A stretch of 64,000 nt of DNA from positions 1 to 64,000 of the forward strand of contig FNZT01000011.1 in the NCBI GenBank assembly GCA_900109435.1, in the 5' to 3' direction. Positions 27,101 through 35,585 of this stretch are shown here, in pieces. This DNA comes from Ruminococcus sp. YRD2003 (GTDB lineage: Bacteria; Bacillota; Clostridia; Oscillospirales; Ruminococcaceae). Below the pieces are notes generated by a model. The model was not told the DNA's origin. It saw nothing but the letters and a program-made list of their open reading frames with translations, and did not search any database. Both the position numbers and the translations under genes were made by a program. The first letter of the stretch is position 1; every line of letters begins with the position of its first letter.

Positions 27101-27655
27101 GATCTTCTGGATCTCGTGTGATGTACGGAAACCGTCGAAGAAGTGGAGGAAAGGCACTCTGCCCTTTATTGTTGAAAGGTGAGCAACTGCACCGAGGTCC
27201 ATTACTTCCTGTGCAGAGCCCGAGCAAAGCATTGCATAGCCCGTCTGACGGCAAGCGTAGATATCGGAGTGGTCACCGAAAATGTTAAGTGCGTGTGAGG
27301 ATACGCAGCGTGCAGATACGTGTATTACGTTGGGGAGAAGCTCGCCTGCGATCTTGTACATATTCGGGATCATCAGGAGAAGTCCCTGTGAAGCTGTGTA
27401 TGTTGTTGTAAGAGCACCTGCTGAAAGTGAGCCGTGTACCGTACCTGCGGCACCTGCCTCGGACTGCATCTCAGCTACGGTTACAGGCTGTCCGAAAAGA
27501 TTCTTCTTGTCCTTTGCAGACCAGCTGTCTGTCACCTCTGCCATTACGGACGAGGGAGTGATGGGGTAGATAGCGGCTACATCGGTAAAGGGATATGATA
27601 CCCAAGCAGCAGCGTTGTTACCGTCCATGGTTTTCATTTTTCTTTTGATTGCCAT
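24110..27655 (-). CDS. nifJ: Pyruvate:ferredoxin (flavodoxin) oxidoreductase
   Basis: 1181 aa, the normal length of the single-chain enzyme. It converts pyruvate and CoA to acetyl-CoA and CO2 while reducing ferredoxin, the central energy step of anaerobic fermentation. Domains in order: pyrimidine-binding domain I (YPITPSSVMAEVTDSW), CoA-binding and gamma domains, the two-cluster ferredoxin domain near 690-760 (CIQCNQCAYVCP, CTGCGVCANVCP), then the thiamine-PP domain with the proximal cluster (CAGCGETPYAKL) and GDGWAYDIGFGG. All cluster cysteines expected are visible. AGGAGGT precedes the ATG. Monocistronic between a promoter and the shared terminator. Confidence 0.97.
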   Translation of the reverse strand: MAIKRKMKTMDGNNAAAWVSYPFTDVAAIYPITPSSVMAEVTDSWSAKDKKNLFGQPVTVAEMQSEAGAAGTVHGSLSAGALTTTYTASQGLLLMIPNMYKIAGELLPNVIHVSARCVSSHALNIFGDHSDIYACRQTGYAMLCSGSAQEVMDLGAVAHLSTIKGRVPFLHFFDGFRTSHEIQKIETWDDATLYDLLDKEAAQRFRDGALHPERPVLRGSAENPDVFFQAREACNKYYDALPAIVEDYMNKINDLIGTDYKLFNYYGAADAEHIIVAMGSVNETIEETIDYLNANGGKYGLVKVRLYRPFVAEKLVEVIPDSVKRISVLDRTKEPGSLGEPLYLDVVAALKGTKFNDVPVFTGRYGLGSKDTVPAQIIAVFKNTTKPRFTIGINDDVTNLSLPLEENPDTAPAGTTACKFWGLGSDGTVGANKNSIKIIGDHTDLYAQAYFAYDSKKSGGVTISHLRFGKTPIKSTYLINKADFVACHNQSYIDKYDMVSDIKPGGTFLLNTIWSVDELDKNLPGQVKRYIAENNINFYIINGVKLGEETGMGTRINTILQSAFFKLANIIPFEDALKYMKAAAEASYSKKGQDVVEKNWNAIDAGHQNIVKVDVPAEWKNCADTQMGMPPVTCANKELQDFVNNIQIPCNAQKGDKLPVSTFVDRADGTFPQGSAAFEKRGIAVKVPSWDASKCIQCNQCAYVCPHAVIRPVAMTADELAKAPAQTKSADFKPALGDLKFVMTVSTLDCTGCGVCANVCPAKESALTMEPIASQMDQQEVFNYGVTIDEKPEVAAKFKADTVKGSQFRQPLLEFSGACAGCGETPYAKLVTQLFGDRMMIANATGCSSIWGGSAPSTPYTVNKKGRGPAWSNSLFEDNAEFGYGMYLATQTLRKRVTDKVLALNEKTDNADVKAAIAKYLETYEDGAANADATDALVAALEACGCEESKAILAEKDYLSKKSQWIFGGDGWAYDIGFGGLDHVIAQGKNVNILVFDTEVYSNTGGQASKSTPTGAIAQFAAAGKVVKKKDLAGIAMSYGYVYVAHVAMGANMNQCIKAFAEAEAYDGPSIVICYAPCINHGIKTGMATAQAEEKKAVEAGYWHLYRYNPDLKKEGKNPFILDSKAPNVDEYKNFLMGEVRYNSLARSNPERAEKLFNAAVENAKDRYDYLTRLTTLYGND

Positions 27656-27744
27656 TTGGAATGACCTCCTGTAAAATTTTTTTCAGGGGTTATGAGCGTT
27701 CTTGCAGTCCACCGTCTGCAAAAGCGCATATAACTTCACTCCAC

Positions 27745-27773
27745 ATTATACCACAAAATCATACCTTTGTAAA
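27745..27773 (-). promoter_or_regulatory. nifJ promoter
   Basis: On the minus strand, TTTACA (27768-27773), 17 bp ending TGTGG, TATAAT (27745-27750), about 90 bp before the start. Confidence 0.75.
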
Positions 27774-27857
27774 CCTCTTTTTTCTTCCGAATCAAATTTA
27801 AGTCACATTGACCAAAAAATAACACACTCTCTCACCACTTTGCACAAACATCTCGGC

Positions 27858-28082
27858 AGGGCGCTTTACGTGCGCCCGAAACGTTACGCCATATCTGCGG
27901 GCGAGCGGAACTCGCCCCTACAGAATCTTGCCGCAAATTGGTCTGGCAGGACGGGACGTCGTGGACGCCGTCCCCTACATTACGTTACAGGTGATATGTA
28001 CGTATATTTGCGGGCGGTCGAGGATGCCCGCCCCTACGGTATTCCGTCGATTCATACCGTGTCCGATATTCGCCCCTACACA
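27858..28082. repeat. Composite GC-rich hairpin repeat, copy 1
   Basis: A run of short palindromes ending in CGCCCCTAC or GTCCCCTAC (27893-27922, 27951-27980, 28010-28040, 28066-28077). They are separated by linkers such as CAGAATCTTGCCGC, which recur in the copies at 32.1 and 35.7 kb. No gene is visible in it. Confidence 0.7.
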
Positions 28083-28113
28083 GCGTTGCCGCGGGATATT
28101 GCATAAGCAGGGC

Positions 28114-28235
28114 AAAAAAATAAACCCGACGTTTCCGTCGGGTTTTGAAGATGAGATAAAAAGAAAAATATGTGTAGAACAAAAGAAAGGAGACAACAAA
28201 ACGAGTGATAAATAATTCATAATTATTTAATCACT
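28114..28235 (-). ncRNA. Candidate small RNA (orphan promoter-terminator pair)
   Basis: A strong minus-strand promoter (28242-28270) predicts a start near 28235. A perfect terminator follows about 100 nt later: a 9-bp stem (AACCCGACG/CGTCGGGTT, 28123-28144), then TTTATTTTTTT on the minus strand. The space is A/T-rich with a single-stranded-looking pyrimidine stretch TCTCCTTTC, complementary to Shine-Dalgarno sequences. The only open frame has no ribosome site and runs through the terminator. The hairpin could also terminate htpG read-through. Confidence 0.45.
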
Positions 28236-28241
28236 GTAGTT

Positions 28242-28270
28242 ATTATACCGCAATTCTGACTTTTCGTCAA
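28242..28270 (-). promoter_or_regulatory. Orphan promoter
   Basis: On the minus strand, TTGACG (28265-28270), 17 bp ending GCGG, TATAAT (28242-28247). No gene start lies within 500 bp downstream. Confidence 0.65.
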
Positions 28271-28425
28271 GAGAATTCCTCAAAAAAACATTTTTGCTTC
28301 GGATTTTTTGGCATTATGACCAATTATACAGTTCTCGCTTACGGCAACATATACAATACAATCTGTGCTTTTCTCTGATTTGTATCGTACAGGCTTGCAT
28401 TCATTGTGTCCGTTCGGGCAGATGC

Positions 28426-30330
28426 TTACATCAGCTCGCAGACAAGATTCGAGAACTCGACGGGATTGTCTATCGGCATTCCCTCTATCATAAGTGCCTG
28501 AGTGTAAAGCAGTTTCGCATACTTCGTCAGCTTGTCCTTGTCGCCTGCCTCGGCTATCGCTTTCAGCTTGCCGTATATCTCGTGCTCGGGGTTTATTTCA
28601 AGCACGCGCTGTGCGTGTACCTGCTGGTCGGTAGGCATGGAGTTCAGCACTTTCTCCATTTCAAGCGTTATCTCGCCCTCGCTGGTGAGGCATACGGGGT
28701 GGGATTTGAGCCTCTGCGAGAGGACTACCTTCGTTACCTTGCCGTCAAGCGCTTCACCGAGCTCCTTGAGCATATCCGCGCTCTCCTCTTCCTTAGCCTT
28801 GAGCTCCTCCTTCTTCTCGGGGGTCTCGAGTCCGAGGTCGTCCGCTGATACGTTCTTGAACTCTTTGTCCTTGTACTTGGCTATCACCTTTATCGCGAAT
28901 TCGTCGATGCTGTCCGTGAGGTAGAGTATCTCGAAGCCGTTGTCCTTTACAAGCTCTGTCTGCGGGAGCTGCTCTATGCGGGCAACGCTCTCGCCTGTCG
29001 CGTAGTAGATGTACTTCTGCTCCTCACGCATACCCGTCACGTACTCATCAAGTGTGACGAGCTTGTTGTCCTTCGAGGAAGTGAACAGAAGCAGGTCTTG
29101 CAGCTTGTCCTTGTTCATGCCGAACTCGCTGTATACACCGTACTTCACCTGCATTCCGAACGCCTTCCAGAACTCCTCGTACTTCTCACGCTCGTTTTTC
29201 AGCATCTTCTTCAGCTCGGAGCTTATCGTCTTTTCAATGCTCTTTGCTATCACTTTGAGCTGGCGGTCGTGCTGGAGCATCTCACGCGAGATGTTCAGTG
29301 AGAGGTCTTCGCTGTCGACAAGTCCCTTCACAAAGCTGAAATAATCAGGCAGGAGGTCTGCGCACTTGTCCATTATCAGCACGCCGTTCGAGTAGAGCTG
29401 CAAGCCCTTCTCATACTCCTTCGAGTAGTAGTCAAACGGCGCTTTCGACGGGATATAGAGCAGAGCATTGTAGCTCGGCATACCCTCGTTCTTGACGTGG
29501 GCGTACTTCAGAGGCTCGTTGTAATCGTAGAATTTCTCGGTGTAGAAGTGCTTGTAGTCCTCTTCTTTCAGCTCGGACTTGCTCTTCTTCCACAGCGGCA
29601 CCATGCTGTTGAGTGTCTCTACCTCAATGTAGTCCTCATACTCTACGGGTTTGTTGGCTGCCTTGTCCTCCTCGGTCTGCTCCTTCGGTCGGCTGTGCTG
29701 CACCTTCATCTTGATGGGGAAGCGGATGTAGTCCGAATACTTCTTGATGAGCCCCTTTATGCGGTACTCGTCAAGGAATTCGCCGTACTTCTCGTCGTCG
29801 GTGTCGTCGAGCATTTCGAGGATTATCACTGTGCCGACGGTGTCCTTGTCGTCCTCGGTGATAGTATAACCGTCTACGCCCTCGCTCTCCCAGCGATATG
29901 CCTTGTCGCTGCCGTATGCCTTCGAGATGACAGTTACCTTCTTCGCTACCATAAATGCCGAATAGAAGCCTACGCCGAACTGTCCGATTATCTGGTTGTC
30001 CTCTTCGAGCTTGTTCTCGCTCTTGAACTTGAACGAGCCGCTGTTTGCGATAGTACCGAGGTTGTTTTCGAGCTCTTCCTCTGTCATGCCGATGCCGTTA
30101 TCGGTTATTTTGAGCGTGCGTGCCTCTTTGTCGGTGTCTATCCATATCGCGAAGTCGTCCTTGTTCAGTCCGACCTTGTCGTCGGTCAGCGACTTGAAGT
30201 AAAGCTTGTCTATCGCGTCGCTCGCATTCGAGATAAGCTCGCGCAGGAATATCTCCTTGTGCGTGTATATCGAGTGTATCATCATTTCGAGCAGGCGCTT
30301 TGACTCCGCCTTGAACTGTTTTGTGCCCAT
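28426..30330 (-). CDS. htpG: Hsp90-family chaperone HtpG
   Basis: 634 aa. Start at ATG 30330 ([14 protein letters not shown]), 9 bp after AAGGAG; an ATG nine bases earlier touches the ribosome site. The N-terminal ATPase has [29 protein letters not shown] and [12 protein letters not shown]. The middle and dimerisation domains are complete. It folds and stabilises client proteins using ATP. Its promoter carries a perfect CIRCE element, so HrcA repression and heat induction are expected; htpG under CIRCE is less common than groESL or dnaK. Confidence 0.97.
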   Translation of the reverse strand: MGTKQFKAESKRLLEMMIHSIYTHKEIFLRELISNASDAIDKLYFKSLTDDKVGLNKDDFAIWIDTDKEARTLKITDNGIGMTEEELENNLGTIANSGSFKFKSENKLEEDNQIIGQFGVGFYSAFMVAKKVTVISKAYGSDKAYRWESEGVDGYTITEDDKDTVGTVIILEMLDDTDDEKYGEFLDEYRIKGLIKKYSDYIRFPIKMKVQHSRPKEQTEEDKAANKPVEYEDYIEVETLNSMVPLWKKSKSELKEEDYKHFYTEKFYDYNEPLKYAHVKNEGMPSYNALLYIPSKAPFDYYSKEYEKGLQLYSNGVLIMDKCADLLPDYFSFVKGLVDSEDLSLNISREMLQHDRQLKVIAKSIEKTISSELKKMLKNEREKYEEFWKAFGMQVKYGVYSEFGMNKDKLQDLLLFTSSKDNKLVTLDEYVTGMREEQKYIYYATGESVARIEQLPQTELVKDNGFEILYLTDSIDEFAIKVIAKYKDKEFKNVSADDLGLETPEKKEELKAKEEESADMLKELGEALDGKVTKVVLSQRLKSHPVCLTSEGEITLEMEKVLNSMPTDQQVHAQRVLEINPEHEIYGKLKAIAEAGDKDKLTKYAKLLYTQALMIEGMPIDNPVEFSNLVCELM

Positions 30331-30371
30331 TATGAACATCTCCTTTTAGAAGTATAAGATTTACATTTGTA

Positions 30372-30398
30372 TTAGCACTCTCTGTGTTCGAGTGCTAA
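30372..30398 (-). promoter_or_regulatory. CIRCE element (HrcA operator)
   Basis: TTAGCACTC, 9 bp, GAGTGCTAA is an exact match to the consensus inverted repeat. It lies between the htpG -10 and start codon, so bound HrcA would block transcription. Confidence 0.95.
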
Positions 30399-30402
30399 AT
30401 AT

Positions 30403-30431
30403 AGTATAGTCCTTTTCTGACCGTAAGTCAA
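30403..30431 (-). promoter_or_regulatory. htpG promoter
   Basis: On the minus strand, TTGACT (30426-30431), 17 bp, TATACT (30403-30408), immediately upstream of CIRCE. Confidence 0.85.
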
Positions 30432-30486
30432 GTCTGTGCAGGATTGTTTACAATTTGTTCATATTTGTGCCGCGGACTCTCTGTTA

Positions 30487-30515
30487 TTGACAACATCCGA
30501 CAAAAATGCTATCAT
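30487..30515 (+). promoter_or_regulatory. Promoter of the 32-aa peptide gene
   Basis: TTGACA (30487-30492), 17 bp, TATCAT (30510-30515), about 40 bp ahead of ATG 30556. Confidence 0.65.
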
Positions 30516-30555
30516 TAGCTTGTCGGCTTCTTCCGTCAGGAAGGAGGTGTATACC

Positions 30556-30654
30556 ATGCAATACATAATATCCTTTGTAACGGCTGTCGTGGCTCGCTTA
30601 GTCGGTGACTGTGTGAGCAAGTGGTTAGACAGACACCTGAAGTCCGACAAATAG
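30556..30654 (+). CDS. Small hydrophobic peptide, 32 aa
   Basis: ATG 30556 follows AAGGAGGTG with ideal spacing. The peptide (MQYIISFVTAVVARLVGD, then CVSKWLDRHLKSDK) is one hydrophobic or amphipathic helix with a basic tail. It has its own promoter and terminator, so it is a free-standing gene. The size, helix and charge resemble type I toxin peptides and other small membrane peptides of Firmicutes. No antitoxin RNA was demonstrated, so the function remains open. Confidence 0.65.
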   Translation: MQYIISFVTAVVARLVGDCVSKWLDRHLKSDK

Positions 30655-30663
30655 CCCAAAAAG

Positions 30664-30698
30664 AACCCCCGAGAGTTGCCGCTCTCGGGGGTTCGTTT
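30664..30698. terminator. Bidirectional terminator
   Basis: A perfect 12-bp stem, AACCCCCGAGAG/CTCTCGGGGGTT. It is followed by TCGTTT on the plus side and CTTTTTG on the minus side, so it serves both the peptide gene and serA. Confidence 0.85.
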
Positions 30699-30782
30699 CG
30701 TGTGTAACCATGCACACAATATCCTTTGTGGTTATATATAGTATAACACTATGAAGAGACTTTGTCAAGTGCTTTTTCGCGC

Positions 30783-31949
30783 TTACTTCTTGTTGATGAC
30801 TCTTACGCGGATAACGCCGTCTACTGCGTTTATCTTGCCCTCAACAGATGCGGGTACCTCGCCTGTTACATCAAGCATTGTGTATGCAAAGTCGCCCTTG
30901 CTCGCGTTTGCCATGTTCTCGATGTTGATGCCCTCGTTGCCGACTGCTGTTGTGATAGATGCGATGGTTGTCGGCACGTTCTTGTGGATAACGCAGATCT
31001 TCGTGTCTGTGCTGTCCATCGAGAGGTTCGGGTAGTTTACGCTGTTTCTTATGTTGCCGTTCTCGAGGTAGTCGATGAGCTCCTCGGCTGCCATAACTGC
31101 ACAGTTGTCCTCGCTCTCGGGAGTTGATGCTCCGAGGTGGGGAAGTACGATGACATTCTCGGCTCCGAGAACGATATCGTCAGCGAAGTCTGTTACGTAC
31201 TTGGCTACCTTGCCGTCTGCTATTGCCTTTACTACTGCCTCGCTGTTGATGAGCTCGCCTCTTGCGAGGTTGATGAGACGTACGCCGTCCTTCATCATTG
31301 CTATCTGCTCAGCGTCGATAGTGTTCTTTGTCTGAGGAGTATAAGGCATATGGATTGTGATGTAGTCGCTGTTCTTGTAGATGTCGTTGATGTCCTTTAC
31401 TACCTGTACGGAGGGCTCGAGGTGGAGAGCTGCGCCTACAGAGAGGTAGGGGTCGTAGCCGATGACCTTCATTCCGAGTGCCTCTGCTGCGTTCGCTATC
31501 TTGCCGCCGATTGCGCCGAGTCCGATGATACCGAGGGTCTTGCCTGCTATCTCGGGGCCTGCAAACTTGCTCTTGCCGCTCTCAACTGTCTTGGGGGCGT
31601 CCTCTGTGCCCTTCAGTGAAGCGGACCACTGTGCAGCCTCTACTATCTTTCTCGAAGCAAGAAGAAGTGCGCAGATGGCAAGCTCCTTTACTGCGTTGGA
31701 GTTTGCGCCCGGGGTATTGAATACGCAGATGCCCTCCTGTGCGCAGCGGTCAACGGGAATGTTGTTCACGCCTGCTCCTGCACGCGCGATAGCTATGAGC
31801 TTATCGCCGAATGTCATGTCGTGCATCTTTGCCGAGCGCACCATGATAGCGTCGGGGTTTGCGGGAGCGTCTGCGATTGCGTACTTGCTCTTGTCGAAAA
31901 CGTCCGTGCCGACAGACGATATCTTATTGAGTGTCTGTATGTTGAACAT
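30783..31949 (-). CDS. serA: D-3-phosphoglycerate dehydrogenase
   Basis: 388 aa. ATG 31949 (MFNIQTLNK) sits 7 bp after AGAGGT. It oxidises 3-phosphoglycerate with NAD, the first step of serine synthesis. Seen: NAD-binding GLGAIGGKIANAAEALG, catalytic INLARGE, the Glu-containing segment near FADDIVLGAEN, and catalytic His in VLPHLGASTPES. A C-terminal ACT domain (about 318-388) probably senses serine. This is the short form without the intervening domain. It lies downstream of serC on the same strand with a repeat between them. Confidence 0.96.
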   Translation of the reverse strand: MFNIQTLNKISSVGTDVFDKSKYAIADAPANPDAIMVRSAKMHDMTFGDKLIAIARAGAGVNNIPVDRCAQEGICVFNTPGANSNAVKELAICALLLASRKIVEAAQWSASLKGTEDAPKTVESGKSKFAGPEIAGKTLGIIGLGAIGGKIANAAEALGMKVIGYDPYLSVGAALHLEPSVQVVKDINDIYKNSDYITIHMPYTPQTKNTIDAEQIAMMKDGVRLINLARGELINSEAVVKAIADGKVAKYVTDFADDIVLGAENVIVLPHLGASTPESEDNCAVMAAEELIDYLENGNIRNSVNYPNLSMDSTDTKICVIHKNVPTTIASITTAVGNEGINIENMANASKGDFAYTMLDVTGEVPASVEGKINAVDGVIRVRVINKK

Positions 31950-31972
31950 TGTCATTACCTCTTTCTGTATTA

Positions 31973-32180
31973 TTGTAGGGGCTGCGTTTCGCCGCCCGTA
32001 AATTCGTAATTCGTAATTCGTAATGCGTAATTATAATTCGGAATTCGGAAAGCGGAATTCGGAATTATTTGTATCGCCTGACGGTGATGGATTGGTGGGA
32101 CGCCGAGGGCGGCGTCCCCTACAGAATATAGCCGCGGGTTTGTCGTGATATCGGCGGGCGGATGATATCCGCCCCTACAT
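31973..32180. repeat. Composite hairpin repeat, copy 2 (between serC and serA)
   Basis: Order: GTAGGGGC...GCCCGTAAA hairpin; an A/T-rich tandem of (G)TAATTC/TCGGAAT units (32001-32065); GGGACGCC...GGCGTCCCCTACAG; a CCGCGGGTTTG linker; then CGGGCGGATGATATCCGCCCCTAC. The same order recurs at 35586-35756. Transcripts from serC to serA would carry it as RNA hairpins. Confidence 0.8.
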
Positions 32181-32193
32181 CTGAGCTCTGAAC

Positions 32194-33279
32194 TTATGAG
32201 TTCTCTTCCTCGAACTTCTTCATGAATGCTACGAGCTTCTCTACGCCCTCGATAGGCATTGCATTATAGATAGACGCACGCATTCCGCCGACTGTTCTGT
32301 GTCCCTTGAGGTTCTCGAAGCCTGCTGCCTTCGACTCGGCTACGAACTTCTTGTCAAGCTCCTCATCGCCAGTGATGAAGGGTACGTTCATAAGGCTTCT
32401 GTCCTTCTTCTCAACTGTGCCCTTGAACATCTTGCTGCTGTCAAGGAAATCGTAGAGTATCTTTGCCTTCTTCTCGTTGTGAGCCTTCATAGCCTCGAGG
32501 CCGCCCATCTTCTTTATCCACTTGAATACCTTGCCGCATACATAGATGCCGTAGCACGGAGGTGTGTTGTAGAGGCTCTCGTTCTCTGCCTGTATCTTCC
32601 AGTTCATCATCGTAGGCGTGATCGAAAGTGCGGGGCCGTCTGCGATGAGGTCATCGCGCACGATGATTATCTGTACGCCCGAAGGTCCTACGTTCTTCTG
32701 TACGCCGCCGTAGATAACGCCGTACTTCGTTACGTCAACAGGCTCGGAGAGGAAGCAGGAGCTTACATCGGCTACGAGCTCGTGGCCCTTGGTGTTGGGG
32801 AGTTCCCAGAACTTCGTTCCGTAGATAGTGTTGTTCTCGCAGATGTATACGTAGTCAACGTCCTCGGGTATGTCGAGGTCGGAGCAGTCGGGGATATAGG
32901 AGAAGGTCTTGTCGGCAGAGGATGCGACTCTTACTACTTCGCCGTACTTCTCAGCCTCCTGTGCAGCCTTCTTTGCCCACTGGCCTGTGATGATGTATGC
33001 TGCCTTGCCCTTCTTCATCAGGTTCATCGGTACGCCTGCGAATATGAGCGACGCGCCGCCCTGTGCAAAGATGACCTTGTAGTTGTCGGGGATATTCATA
33101 AGGTCGCGGAGGTCCTTCTCTGCTTCCTTGATTATCTCGTCATAAACCTTGGAACGGTGCGACATCTCCATTACGGACATTCCGCAGCCCTTGTAATCCA
33201 TCATCTCCTCAGCGCACTCCTTGAGCACTTCCTCGGGAAGAACAGCAGGACCTGCACTGAAATTGTAAACTCTGCTCAT
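32194..33279 (-). CDS. serC: Phosphoserine aminotransferase
   Basis: 361 aa, normal length. It transfers an amino group from glutamate to 3-phosphohydroxypyruvate, the second step of serine synthesis. Signature parts: YNFSAGPAVLPEEVL at the N-terminus, the PLP lysine in GGVQKNVGPSG, and a C-terminal substrate-binding HRTVGGMRASIYNAM. AGGTTTTTTC precedes the ATG. First gene of the serC-serA pair. Confidence 0.97.
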   Translation of the reverse strand: MSRVYNFSAGPAVLPEEVLKECAEEMMDYKGCGMSVMEMSHRSKVYDEIIKEAEKDLRDLMNIPDNYKVIFAQGGASLIFAGVPMNLMKKGKAAYIITGQWAKKAAQEAEKYGEVVRVASSADKTFSYIPDCSDLDIPEDVDYVYICENNTIYGTKFWELPNTKGHELVADVSSCFLSEPVDVTKYGVIYGGVQKNVGPSGVQIIIVRDDLIADGPALSITPTMMNWKIQAENESLYNTPPCYGIYVCGKVFKWIKKMGGLEAMKAHNEKKAKILYDFLDSSKMFKGTVEKKDRSLMNVPFITGDEELDKKFVAESKAAGFENLKGHRTVGGMRASIYNAMPIEGVEKLVAFMKKFEEENS

Positions 33280-33328
33280 TGAAAAAACCTCCGTATATAT
33301 ATTAAGTTAGTATTTGCAATACATATCA

Positions 33329-33357
33329 ATTATACACCCATTGACAAAATAAGTCAA
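33329..33357 (-). promoter_or_regulatory. serC promoter
   Basis: On the minus strand, TTGACT (33352-33357), 17 bp, TATAAT (33329-33334). The small palindrome GTATTTGCAATAC (33310-33322) just downstream could be an operator. Confidence 0.8.
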
Positions 33358-33412
33358 TATAAATCTTGATTATTTTTGGATATTCACATATATAATAGTA
33401 TATATCGCTTGG

Positions 33413-33498
33413 CGTAGGGGCGCCCTTCGGGCGTCCGCAAATCCGCGAATCAGTAGCGGAAAAATTTTGTAGGGGCGGATAGTATCCGCCCCTACGTT
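33413..33498. repeat. GTAGGGGCG hairpin repeat, two units
   Basis: GTAGGGGCGCCCTTCGGGCG and the perfect palindrome GTAGGGGCGGATA/TATCCGCCCCTAC lie 8 bp beyond the metG stop. They may double as a metG 3' hairpin. Confidence 0.7.
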
Positions 33499-33506
33499 TG
33501 TCGTAT

Positions 33507-35489
33507 TTATCTTATCTTTGAGCCTACAGGAATAGAATCGTCTACGAAAATCACCTTCACGCCGTCGGGAGTGTCTGCTGCGCATATCATGCCGTTGCTG
33601 TCTACTCCCCTCAGCTTTACGGGCTTCAGGTTCGCGATGAGCTGGAGCTTCTTTCCGATAAGGTCCTCGGGCGCGTAATACTGCGCGATGCCCGATACTA
33701 CCTGTCGTCCGCCCATGCCGTCGTCGAGCTGCAGGCACAGCAGCTTATCCGACTTCTTCACCTTCTCGCACGACACTACCTTCGCTACTCGTATCTCTAC
33801 CTTCGCAAAGTCGTCTATCGTTATCTCGGGGGCAAGAGTTATGGGCTCTGCGCTCTCCTCGCCCTTCTCCTCTGCGGACAGCTTTGCCTGCGCTGCCTCC
33901 ATATTCTTCCTGAGGATATCGTTCAGCTCCTCTATCTCCTTGTCTACGTCTATTCTCGGGAAGAGTATCTCTCCCTTGTGGACTGTAACATCTGCGGGAA
34001 GTACGCCGAATTTTCCGAGGTTCTCGTACTTCACGTCCTCTGCCGATGCGCCTATCTGCTCCCATACCTTCGGCATTACCGTCGGCATGAACGGCGCAAG
34101 CAGTGCCGATGTGATACGGATAGCCTCGAGCAGGTTGTAAAGCACCGCCGCAAGTCTTGCACGCTTGGACTCGTCCTTTCCGAGCTTCCACGGCTCGGTC
34201 TCGTCGATGTACTTGTTCGCTCGCGCTACGCCCTCGAATATGGTCTCAAGCGCCTGCTTCAGCTTCGTCTCGTCGATGTATCTGTCGACCTCGGGCAGCA
34301 GTCCTGTGATCACTGCCTTGAACTCCTCGTCGAGAGGGGCGCTCTCGCGCTCGGTCGGAAGTGTGCCGCCGAAATACTTGTCAGCCATTGCCACGGTGCG
34401 CGAAACAAGGTTGCCGAAGCCGTTCGCAAGGTCGGAATTTATGCGGTTTATCATTATCTCGTTCGAGAAAAGGCTGTCTGCGCCAAGTGCCATTTCACGG
34501 AGGATATGGTATCTTATCGCGTCCTGCCCGTATCTCTCGCCCAGCACGAACGGGTCAACGACGTTGCCGAGAGATTTGCTCATCTTCTCGCTCTCACCGT
34601 TCTTGCCTGCCATGGTTATCCAGCCGTGTACTGCAAGATGCTTAGGCAGGGGCAGGTCGAGCGCCATGAGCATTGCAGGCCATATAATGGCGTGGAAACG
34701 CATGATGTCCTTCGCTACCATGTGAACATCGGCAGGCCAGTATTTCTCAAAATCGTTGTGTGCGGAGTTCTCATAGCCGAGTGCCGTGATGTAGTTCGAG
34801 AGCGCATCTATCCACACGTATACCACGTGCTTCTCGTCAAAGGACACGGGTATGCCCCATGTGAACGATGTTCTCGACACGCAGAGGTCTTCAAGCCCAG
34901 GCTTGATGAAGTTGTTTACAAGCTCGACTGCTCTCGTCTTCGGGCGGAGATAGTCTGTCTCGAGGAGAAGCTTCTCGATGCGCTCCGCAAACGGCGACAT
35001 CTTGAAGAAGTATGCCTCCTCCTTCGCGAACTTGACGGGTCTGTGACACTCGGGACAGCAGCCGTTCTCGTCAAGCTGGGACTCCGTCCAGAAGCTCTCG
35101 CAGGGCGTACAGTATTTGCCCGAATATTCGCCCTTGTATATATAGCCCTTGTCGTAAAGTGCCTTGAATATATTCTGTACCGCTTCCACATGATAGTCGT
35201 CGGTCGTTCTTATATAGCGGTCGTAGGAGATGTTCATATAGCTCCAGAGCTTCTTGAACTTGTCAACGATGACGTCTACGTACTCCTTCGGGGTCACGCC
35301 CGATTCCGCCGCCTTCTGCTCTATCTTCAAGCCGTGCTCGTCTGTGCCTGTGAGAAACATTACGTCATACCCCTGCATTCGCTTGTAACGCGCTATCGAA
35401 TCGCACGCCACCGTCGTGTAGCAGTGACCGATGTGCGGGTCGCCCGATGGATAATAAATGGGGGTGGTGATGTAGAATTTCTTTGACAT
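33507..35489 (-). CDS. metG: Methionyl-tRNA synthetase
   Basis: 660 aa. It charges tRNA-Met. Seen: the HIGH-type PSGDPHIGH, a zinc knuckle (CTPCESFW, CPECHRPV), the KMSKS loop in SEKMSKSLGN, the anticodon-binding helical domain, and a C-terminal tRNA-binding OB-fold (about 560-660, IRVAKVVSCEKVKKSDKLL). This is the usual Firmicute form. AAGGAG precedes the ATG. No T-box leader was seen. The leader holds a small hairpin, CCTTTTCC/GGAAAAGG, just upstream of the ribosome site. Confidence 0.97.
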   Translation of the reverse strand: MSKKFYITTPIYYPSGDPHIGHCYTTVACDSIARYKRMQGYDVMFLTGTDEHGLKIEQKAAESGVTPKEYVDVIVDKFKKLWSYMNISYDRYIRTTDDYHVEAVQNIFKALYDKGYIYKGEYSGKYCTPCESFWTESQLDENGCCPECHRPVKFAKEEAYFFKMSPFAERIEKLLLETDYLRPKTRAVELVNNFIKPGLEDLCVSRTSFTWGIPVSFDEKHVVYVWIDALSNYITALGYENSAHNDFEKYWPADVHMVAKDIMRFHAIIWPAMLMALDLPLPKHLAVHGWITMAGKNGESEKMSKSLGNVVDPFVLGERYGQDAIRYHILREMALGADSLFSNEIMINRINSDLANGFGNLVSRTVAMADKYFGGTLPTERESAPLDEEFKAVITGLLPEVDRYIDETKLKQALETIFEGVARANKYIDETEPWKLGKDESKRARLAAVLYNLLEAIRITSALLAPFMPTVMPKVWEQIGASAEDVKYENLGKFGVLPADVTVHKGEILFPRIDVDKEIEELNDILRKNMEAAQAKLSAEEKGEESAEPITLAPEITIDDFAKVEIRVAKVVSCEKVKKSDKLLCLQLDDGMGGRQVVSGIAQYYAPEDLIGKKLQLIANLKPVKLRGVDSNGMICAADTPDGVKVIFVDDSIPVGSKIR

Positions 35490-35551
35490 AATGAATCGCT
35501 CCTTTATGATTTATCCTTTTCCCTAATGAGAGGAAAAGGTAAGCAAAATAT

Positions 35552-35580
35552 ATTATACCACATATTTGCGGGAAATGCAA
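35552..35580 (-). promoter_or_regulatory. metG promoter
   Basis: On the minus strand, TTGCAT (35575-35580), 17 bp ending TGTGG, TATAAT (35552-35557). Confidence 0.8.
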
Positions 35581-35585
35581 GGGCT

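Noticed and set aside
27975..28220. Minus-strand 81-codon frame across the small-RNA candidate
   Set aside because: It reads through a strong terminator into repeats and lacks a ribosome site.
33978..35486. 502-codon frame antisense to metG
   Set aside because: Long but entirely opposite a clear metG; composition is His/Arg/Cys/Leu-rich as expected of a shadow.
35490..35551. T-box or SAM riboswitch in the metG leader
   Set aside because: The leader is only about 60 nt, with one 8-bp stem and no T-box sequence.
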